Below are positions 44,575 to 52,050 of a stretch of 64,000 nucleotides of DNA, piece after piece. Source of the stretch: Notospermus geniculatus (lineage: Eukaryota > Nemertea > Pilidiophora > Heteronemertea > Lineidae); the NCBI GenBank assembly GCA_002633025.1, contig NMRB01000353.1, positions 136,605 through 200,604 of the forward strand, given 5' to 3'. A program made the position numbers and the translations under genes. The notes beneath the pieces are model-generated. The model made no database searches and was not told where the DNA came from. It saw nothing but the letters and a program-made list of their open reading frames with translations. The number at the start of each line of letters is the position of its first letter. Positions within the stretch are counted from its first letter, which is position 1.

Positions 44575-45240
44575 ATTATCCTTAACTCCATAAAAGAACT
44601 CTTAGATCAGGAAATCCTTTAAGTGGTATGCACAAAGCACCTTACGAATTACCTGAGCCGAGAAGTTTCTTAGCAAATAGGAATTTCCTCAACTCAGTAG
44701 GATTTCCTTCAGGCCAAGAGTTAAATTTAGCCTGTGAAATAACCAATATAATTCACTATTACAATAGCTCACACTGGGAATGCCATGGGAATCCCTGCAC
44801 ATGGCTGTAGGCCTACACGTTAAAGGATTTTCTTACGTAATATGATATATGTCTCAGCTCGGTAGGATTTCTCTCAGTAAGGCAGGAACTGCGTGGTTCT
44901 GTATCTGAAGCAAGAAGATTGATTCACACTCTATCGACGCGAAGTCACTTGTAATGCATATCCCATTTCCCAAGCAAAAATCAAATAAGATTTTCATTGA
45001 CTGTCCCGAATCATCATTGATACCCGCACCGCTCTTTTGACTTCGTCAACTTCAATGTAACCAACAATAAGCGCTATGAAGAACTCATGCTGCTGCACAT
45101 CTCTGAATTGGTCAAAGCCACCATTTCTGTATTTTTCGCTAGAAATAAGGACAAAATTTTCATTTAAGAGACTTGATGAGGTAGCTTAAAGTTAAGGAGT
45201 TTCCCATCTTAAGATGCTTTGTGCATACCACTAAAGTTAA
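44575..45240. repeat. Foldback element
   Basis: TTTAAGTGGTATGCACAAAG near 44619 pairs with CTTTGTGCATACCACTAAAG near 45219; flanking TCCTTAACT and AGTTAAGGA also pair. No coding seen. Confidence 0.55.
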
Positions 45241-45610
45241 GGATGGCTACTTAAGGAAATTCTCAGGGAAATTCTCAAAAACTATGTTTTGTGCATAATG
45301 TCGCCTGGAACTCTTCGTGTCATGGCCGTCGTTGAAAAATAGGCCTACACACACCTGAATGTCTGAGCTTATATTGAAATCCTTTACGTAACCCCCTCTC
45401 ATCCCAGAGACAGTGAAGTCAAACTAGCGGTAATTGAATAAGTAGGTTATACACTATAGCATCAACCCATAATTTCTCCTAGTTTTTTTACAGTATGCCC
45501 TGTAGGCCTATTCATTGAACATCTCCTTTTCACCACACCGTGACAATCATCTTAATAGAGAAAAGTCATCATTGTACATCGGCCTTTATGTGCTCATTGT
45601 CGAGCCGGTA

Positions 45611-46768
45611 CACTGTTAGAAAAAACAGAAGATTTTACAGAAAACATTTTACAGAATCGTGCTGTAATTCATAAATACTCCAAATAATCTCTTGTTAAAC
45701 AGATATTTCTGTTGAATAACGGGTGTCGTGATATATTGACAAGTACTTTTGTAAAATGACGGAGCTTCTGTAGTTTAACGGTAGCTTCTTAATTTTAACC
45801 ATAAATTTACGGGCTGTACTGTTGATATACTGCACTTCCTGTCATTTTGCAGGACTAATATTTTTTCACAGATTCGGTAATCCCAGGATGTTAGTTAGAG
45901 ATCGCTTGCGCCTTTGTAATACATGTTGTAGATTTATATGTTACACGACTTCTTGAGGTTGTTGGTAGTTGTATTAAAAATCGTTCCCCTTTGAAATTAT
46001 AAGTAAAGCGAAAATGAAATATAAGTTCCCATGAGGGCAATTGACGCTCGATTTTCGATGTTCGATGGTGAACGTATTGTTGCAAAAATGAGTCGTGCTA
46101 GACGCCAATCAAGAGCAAGCAGAAACCATGTTTAGGGCCTCGGGCCTACATGTACATTGGCCTGGTCGGTGAAAGGGACTTCTTAGTACTGTGTACTAAA
46201 TATTGTGCCTGTCAACACGGGTTTCATTCCCTTGCAGGCAAGTTGGATGGTGTTTGCCAAGTTTATTAAATCATGGCTTTGACAGTATGTTCTGGAGTGG
46301 TCGAGTGGTCTAACACGCTTGACTTTCAGTCCTAACAGGGTCAGTATGTGGGTTCGATCCCAGCCAGGACATGCATGAAAAAAGGTTGTGAACCAATTTA
46401 GGGTCTGTCCGATGAGGCTGAAAGCCGTGGTCCCTTGTACCTGATTGTCTATGCCATTCGAAAAGGGTTATGAAGCATCCAAGTGGTAGGCCTATACATA
46501 GATACATTGAAATTACAGAAAGGTGCCTGCAGCAGAGTTTCAGGCTTTCTCTTTATTTTCACAGTCAAAAGTTAAAAACATGGATTCCTGTAAATGGAAG
46601 TTACAGTGTAACATTTGTTTACAGTTCATCTGTAAATCAATTTTCCAATACAGTTGCTATCTCACAATTTTCTGTACTTTTAACTTTCAACAGTAGAAAT
46701 AAAGAAAAAGCCTGAAACTCTGCTGCAGGCACTTTTCTGTAAATTTAGTAAGGATATTTCTAACAGTG
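45611..46768. mobile_element. TA-flanked element with CACTGTTAG ends (1.16 kb)
   Basis: Ends CACTGTTAGAAA and TTTCTAACAGTG with TA outside each. It contains a tRNA-like segment (46288-46371) and an internal hairpin (46519-46737, arms TGCCTGCAGCAGAGTTTCAG). Tc1/mariner-like by target site; several insertions may be nested. Confidence 0.65.
46288..46371 (+). tRNA. tRNA-like, probable tRNA pseudogene (type II)
   Basis: 84 nt. The seven-base acceptor stem TGTTCTG/CAGGACA pairs fully (one G-T). A box TGGTCGAGTGG and B box GGTTCGATCCC both match consensus, and the length fits a long-variable-arm tRNA (Leu or Ser type). The anticodon stem has two mismatches, so the anticodon cannot be read safely and I treat it as a pseudogene or SINE head. 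Confidence 0.5.
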
Positions 46769-47321
46769 TAGGCATATTCAAGTTTTGGAATGTGCGTGCG
46801 ATATTGAGTTATGTGGCCTACAGTTAGCACGAATGACATGGGAGAGAGTATAAGTTTGGTGTAATATCTTGGGGTGGAGATTACATGACAGCAGACTGCT
46901 GACAGCCAATGGCGAAGAGAACGAAAAATGAATGACAGTGACTTAACTGGCCAAATGGCGTTAGAGCATAACGTAACTTGTAGGTCAATCACATGCAAGG
47001 TAACAACCCGACCCGTTTCGTTCGTCGACTTTTGTCCTTTACCCAATAGGTCACTGTCACGACCTAACCTAACCGAAACGTATAACGTATAATCCGTCTT
47101 ACCGACAGGTGGGCCCACTGTTACCATTGTCTGACATAACTCCGCCCCTTCCCTTGTAACCATATACCGGTAAATGTAAATATTGGTTGGTTATTCAATG
47201 GGCCTATCAACGCCGCAGTCCATAACGGAGAATGAGGTACGGTCTTGTCGTTTTCACGTGAGAAGGGACAAGTTGGCGCAGTGTTTTTGAAGATTGAAAA
47301 CTGGACTGACCTGGAAAGATT

Positions 47322-47550
47322 TTCATGGGTTAGTGTTTTTCAGAAAGATCTGGCCAAAGGTACATTGGCTGACCTCTTGTAACTAAATGGAGTGATGACA
47401 AGAAAAGGATGCTGCACAACCCTCAGCAGCCAGTGTGAAAGAGCTCCTTGAGTTCAACAAAGTACCTTGCCTCGCTTTACCATTCACATGTACATCTTCC
47501 CAGTTTCCAAGAGGTGATAGAGAGCGCGGAGTCCATTACCAGCATCGGTT
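47322..47550. repeat. ~230-bp direct duplication, copy 1
   Basis: From CATGGGTTAGTGTTTTTCAG to CATTACCAGCATCGG, repeated at 47793-48042 with only a handful of differences. The copies flank the exon candidate at 47540-47763. Confidence 0.88.
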
Positions 47551-47763
47551 CTCGAATGAAATTAAATGGAGACATCCAGCCCCTGCATGTACAATCGGAC
47601 GCATGTCTTCCACAATTTGACTGAACGACTCTGTTGTTTCTCCCATCATCGACCAAAAGTCCATCGGATGGGTACACAGTTGTCTGTAAATGTCTGTACC
47701 GAAATACGTGCCATACTCCTGCCTGAACACTGATCGAAAAGCGAAAGATGTACGGGCGGCTGT
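47540..47763 (-). CDS. Candidate internal exon, unknown protein
   Basis: The minus strand has an excellent pyrimidine tract and acceptor (TTTCCCCCCTACCCTCCCTC, then CAATACAG), followed by 224 bases fully open in one frame and a GTAATG donor. The predicted peptide looks globular (FRQEYGTYFGTDIYRQLC, MDFWSMMGETTESFSQIVED, RPIVHAGAGCLHLISF) and unlike the repeats around it. Phase 0 in, phase 2 out. I recognise no family and found no partner exon. The donor lies at the edge of the direct duplication 47322-47550, so the 3' neighbour of the exon has been rearranged. Confidence 0.33.
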
Positions 47764-47792
47764 CTGTATTGGAGGGAGGGTAGGGGGGAAAG

Positions 47793-48042
47793 ATTGTCAT
47801 GGGTTAGTGTTTTTCAGAAAGATCTGGCCAAAGGTACATTGGCGGACCTCTTGTAACTAAATGGAGTGATGACAAGAAAAGGATGCTGCACAACCCTCAG
47901 CAGCCAGTGTGAAAGAGCTCCTTGAGTTCAACAAAGTGCCTTGCCTCGCTTTACCATTCACGTGTACATCTTCCCAGTTTCCAAGAGGTGATAGAGAGCG
48001 CGGAGGCCATTACCAGCACGGAGGCCATTACCAGCATCGGTA
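47793..48042. repeat. ~230-bp direct duplication, copy 2
   Basis: Matches 47322-47550; its right end carries an extra duplicated GGAGGCCATTACCAGCA. Confidence 0.88.
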
Positions 48043-48043
48043 A

Positions 48044-48616
48044 GAATGAAACATCAGGTAATCAATAAATCAGGCCATCAATAAGTCAGGAGGAGTGATA
48101 AAGCCTTGTATATAAGCTCACTGCTGTATGGAAGCCTCCTCATAGAATTTCAAGCATCTGGTGCGCCAAAGCTCGAATGAAAAGCCCATGCACGGTTGAA
48201 GTTAGCACCGTGCCTGGCCCGGTTGACCTGTTTACATTACTTGCTTTTTGGCTGAACCTTGCCTAGTCCGTTCCTGCCACGGCCAAAAAGTGTAGTGTAA
48301 ATGGGGCTTATGTAGCCGCAATACCAGCTTTTGAATACCGTACTCTCCCCATCATGTCCCACACATGTCCTATCGAACTTAATACAGTATACGTTATTGT
48401 AACAGTGCAATGTTACAATAGCCATATTGAGGAAAATGTTTTTTTTGGAAACGAATGAAAATTCTCAGAATATTCCAAATTTATGGGCAATAGTGTATGA
48501 AATGTAAACATCAACAATTCTTTGAACAAGCCTGCTGGCTTTGATGGGTCACGTGGGGGCGATCGTGAGTTGATGACGGGATATAAGGAGTTTCAATAGG
48601 GGGAGATGATAAAGTG
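48044..48616. other. Intergenic, no gene seen
   Basis: AT-rich; a half-MITE-like sequence near 48225-48310 (GTTTACATTACTTGC and GTGTAGTGTAAATGGGGCTTA) suggests an inverted-repeat element. No exon. Confidence 0.4.
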
Positions 48617-48680
48617 GAAGTCGACTTCCAAAAATTCGCAAATTTTCGACCGCAACCGGGGTCTTCTTCAGGCACCTTCT
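48617..48680 (-). repeat. Penelope-type terminal fragment, hammerhead-like core
   Basis: The minus strand reads CTGAAGA, then a GACC...GGTC stem, then GAAA (48644-48671), followed by AATTTGCGAATT and the palindrome GAAGTCGACTTC. The same block occurs at 9575-9800 and 55793-55860. A dispersed Penelope-like end. Confidence 0.5.
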
Positions 48681-48793
48681 AGTAAGAAAAACCAAAAAAT
48701 CAAGGGCGATAATACTGGGTCACTATGGTGACCACGTGACCCAATAAAGAACACTTACACTTTTCAAACACTCATTCTCCACTTGATCTTGGT

Positions 48794-49005
48794 CACTTCC
48801 ATCCCACGTGTTATTGTTTATGTCCACCTGTTCTGTGGTAGATGATCACTTCCGTCCCACGTGTTATTGTTTATATCCACCTGTTCTGTGGTAGATGGTC
48901 ACTTCCATCCCACGTGTTATTGTTTATATCCACCTGTTCTGTGGTAGATGGTCACTTCCATCCCACGTGTTATTGTTTATATCCACCTGTCCTGTGATAG
49001 ATGGT
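48794..49005. repeat. 53-bp tandem repeat, four copies
   Basis: Units start CACTTCC at 48794, 48847, 48900, 48953 and 49006. The unit is the duplicated end of the ankyrin-Mab-21 coding region: on the minus strand each carries EVTIY(H)R-type codons, the stop and CACGTGGGATG. Only the first unit reached by the ribosome is coding; the others are 3' UTR or flank. Confidence 0.95.
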
Positions 49006-49011
49006 CACTTC

Positions 49012-49287
49012 CTCCCACTCATCTGATGATTCATTCTCCTTCTGTTCAATGTCCGACATGTCCACAAACTCATCACGTTTATTATCCTCAGAAACATGGA
49101 CACCAGCTCCCTCAACAGAGTCTGTCTTCCTGCGATAGATGGTCACTTCCTCCCACTCATCTGATGATTCATTCTCCTTCTGTTCAATGTCCGACACGTC
49201 CACAAACTCATCACGTTTATTATGCTCAGAAACATGGACCCCAGCTCCCTCAACAGAGTTTGTCATCTTCTCTAGCAGATTATCACG
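49012..49287. repeat. 138-bp coding tandem repeat (46 residues), two copies
   Basis: ATCTGATGATTCATTCTCCT occurs at 49021 and 49159, a period of 138 bp. It encodes the acidic WEEVTIY...GAGVHVSE module near the C-terminus; a partial third copy lies upstream in the reading direction. Confidence 0.93.
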
Positions 49288-49536
49288 TTCTCCTTGCTTT
49301 GTCGTCATTCGCCGTTCTGTCACTTTCCACAATTCTCTCCTCTTCTGTTCAATATCCGTTGCCTCCACGAACTCATCAGGTTTGTCGTCTCCGCAACCGT
49401 GACGAGCGGCCGTATCCGAGTTCATTCCCTCCTGACCAAGTGTCCCATCCTCTTGTTCCTGGTCAGTTTCTTCCTCAGAGAAGACAAAGTATCCCAACTT
49501 ACTGACAGGTCCCAGGAGGCTGGAGTAGCTTGTCTT

Positions 49537-49897
49537 TTCGGAGTCGGTTCCCACTGAGCTTGTCTTTTTGGAGTCGGTTCCCACAGAGCTTGATTTTTCA
49601 GAGTCGGTTCCCACAGAGCTTGTCTTTTCGGAGTCGGTTACCACAGAGCTTGTCTTTTTGGAGTCGGTTCCCACAGAGCCTGCCTCTTTGGAGTCGGTTC
49701 CCACAGAGCTTGTCTTTTCGGAGTCGGTTCCCACAGAGCTTGTCTTTTTGGAGTCAGTTCCCACAGAGCTTATCTTTTCAGAGTTGGCTCCCACAGAACT
49801 TGACTTTTCAGAGTCAGTTCCCACAGAGCTTGTCGTTTCGGAGTCAGTTCCCACAGAACTTGTTTTTTCGGAGTCGGTTCCCACAGAGCTTGTCTCT
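49537..49897. repeat. 30-bp coding minisatellite, twelve copies
   Basis: GAGTCGGTTCCCACAGAGCT is repeated in a 30-bp register twelve times. The period is a multiple of three, so the array encodes a perfect decapeptide series (SSVGTDSEKT variants) on the minus strand. Likely a flexible linker; copy number is expected to vary between alleles. Confidence 0.96.
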
Positions 49898-50699
49898 TCC
49901 TCTCCTCCAATAATACAAGCATCAAATGTTTTCTTTTTATCCTTTAACTTTCTCTGCAGTCTTTCTAGAATCAGCTTTACTTTCTCCAGGAGAGTGGCTA
50001 AGGTTTCTGTCCTCTGTTTATAGAACCACTCCATAGGCCTAGGGTGCTTTCTCTGCAGCATCTTTATCCCCTCCATCAGTTCCTCCAGGAGGCTGGAGAA
50101 TGTTCCCTCAGATCTTGTCTCCTCCTTTCCTCCACCGGCACAAACACCAGATTCTGACATCTCTTTTTTATTCAATAAGTGTCTCAGCTGCCACCTCATT
50201 GTGCTCTCTAACATATCTAGTTCGTTCAGGAGGCTGAAGAGGGTTGCGACATAGCTTCGTGCAGCTCCATCAATGTTCATGAGATCAAAGCCTGTCATCC
50301 CCTCTTCTGCGTTCCCAGCTCTACGCTTGTACATGGCCATTAACGCCATTACCGCAATTTCATTACTTTCATTGAGATCTAATTCCGGCATCCGCTTCCT
50401 TTGCAGCGATCTCACTGTCTGTACCAACAGATTCACTTCATACTGGAGGCTGGAAAATGTTCTTTCAGACCTCGCCTGCTCCTCTTCTCCACCAGCACCA
50501 GATTCTGACATCTCGTTTTTGTAGAGTTTATCCACAAATTTTCTCAGCAGCCTCGCCACACGAAGTGATTTCTTTGGGACAATTTTCTGTCCATACAGGA
50601 CGTTCCAATCAGGATTCCAGAACATCGGAAGGTTACCCTCAGCCAGGCAACCTTCCAGGTCCCTGTATATGATACGTACCATCTCGATCAGACTCATTT

Positions 50700-51706
50700 T
50701 TCTCTTGAGAAAGTCCTCAACGTTGTGTAGGAAGACAGTTTTCAGCAAATAGCTGGTGACATATTTGTCCGTGTTGTAAAGGAAACCATCCTTGTCCTGT
50801 ATCATTATCCTGCAGACATCAGGATTTCGAAGACACTTTGCCGCGATGTATGCATCTCTAACCCAGGGTTCTAGACTTCTAATATGCCTCGTCTCAAGAT
50901 GGGGCAAGGAGATACGGTAGAGTTGTGTACGCAGGTCTTCCTGTCTCTTTTCTCTCATTAGCTTACCAGGTTCACTGTCCTTGTGAGGCGGCTTGGCCAC
51001 CACGTAGAAACCACGGCTTCTTAATTCTTCTCTATCCATCATCCACGTCCTCGGAATGAGATATTCTGGCCACTCGTCCTGGATGTAGAAGTGAATGGCT
51101 GGCACCAAGTCAACAGATATCACCAGGGTCTCATCAATGTTGGGATCACATTTGATCTTTATTTCCGTGCTTGCGTGGCCACCATCTCTCACCTTGCCAA
51201 CCTCCGAGCAAATCTCTATATTCTCTATATTTTCTCTTTTTAATGCACCATCCAACTGGGAACAGAATTCATCATGGAATGATTTACTTCCCTCCCTGTG
51301 TTCCCAATTGAATTGTACATAGCCATTCTCGACATGGTGAAATCCACTTTGAATATGTTGTAAATAGTCTTTAGGGCAATTAACACCTCGAAGCTTTATG
51401 GTATAATCATTTTCATCTGGAACCATCACCTTTGTGCGCTCTGCTGAACTACCACATGGGTAGACTGTCACCTGTTCCCACCATCCTTGGATTTCAGAGC
51501 CAATCATCTGAATGCCCTCATTGATATAGCCTATAACGTCCCCAGACTTCCCCGCTGGTAAACTCTGTACATCACCGATGCCTGGACATCTGATCAGCTC
51601 AGATACGTTTGGAAGATTATCAGTCACTGTATCTGGCAAGAAAGATGTGACTTTCAGTAGATCAGACCTTAGTGAAGGCAGTTCATCTAACATGGTGTAG
51701 TTGATG
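50700..51706 (-). other. Mab-21/cGAS-like nucleotidyltransferase domain
   Basis: Catalytic pattern, numbering from 52035: GSS at 195-197, then E208-N-D210 (codon for Glu208 at 51412-51414) in VPDENDYTIKL, then the third Asp309 (51109-51111) in VISVDLVPAI. This is the G(S/G)...E-x-D...D metal-binding set of cGAS, Mab-21 and related enzymes. The C-terminal lobe also fits: RTWM and YRISLPHLETRHI, then LRNPDVCRIMIQDK and SYLLKTVFLH. The zinc-binding H-x5-C-C-x6-C ribbon of vertebrate cGAS is not seen. The metal-binding residues are all present, so catalysis is possible, unlike in many Mab-21 proteins that have lost them. Confidence 0.9.
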
Positions 51707-52050
51707 AAGTCTTGTAAAGGTAAGTGTCGGTGTCCCATGACATCTAATCGGCCGTTGGCAGCTTCGATGAGAGCCATGCGGAGGGCATCTGCATTGTTAA
51801 TACCCCCAAGGTCTATTGTTTGTAGATTTTCAGGTGTTGATAATAAACCAATTATCTGCATTATTTTATAATTAGATTTTGCATGTTCGGTCATTGACTC
51901 CAGCATCCCTGGTTTAGCATCACATAACAGTCTGCAGACATCAAAGTGCCCTGATTTAGATGCCCAAAACAGAGCATTTTGTCCGCTGTTGTCAGTTATA
52001 TCAACCTCTGCCCCATTCTCAATAAGAAAACTCACAAATTCAGTGTGTCC

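Larger units (their letters stand above)
48970..52050 (-). pseudogene. Ankyrin-Mab-21 gene, part downstream of the in-frame stop
   Basis: About 1026 open codons continue the frame of the ankyrin part after TAA 52051-52053. No ATG follows the stop closely (the next, at 51904-51906, is beyond the last ankyrin repeat), so this is a continuation rather than a separate gene. Numbering from 52035: the last ankyrin repeat ends at ~40; residues ~110-445 form a Mab-21/cGAS-like nucleotidyltransferase domain (own entry); ~480-700 is helical, with EMSESG...TFSSL...LQRK modules at 508 and near 635; twelve SSVGTDSEKT-type decapeptides follow; the tail has two 46-residue copies of DEFVD(V/M)SDIEQKENESSDEW. 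In cGAS-like receptors this enzyme makes a cyclic dinucleotide on sensing nucleic acid. That activity here is inferred. If the TAA is fixed in the genome, this half is not translated from the main start. Confidence 0.85.

Noticed and set aside
46288-46371. Functional tRNA gene
   Set aside because: Acceptor stem and both internal boxes are good, but the anticodon stem is mismatched and it lies inside a transposon-like element.
48970-52035. Independent second gene starting at 52035
   Set aside because: The first codon there is GTG within an ankyrin repeat that continues from the upstream frame; a single split gene is the simpler reading.
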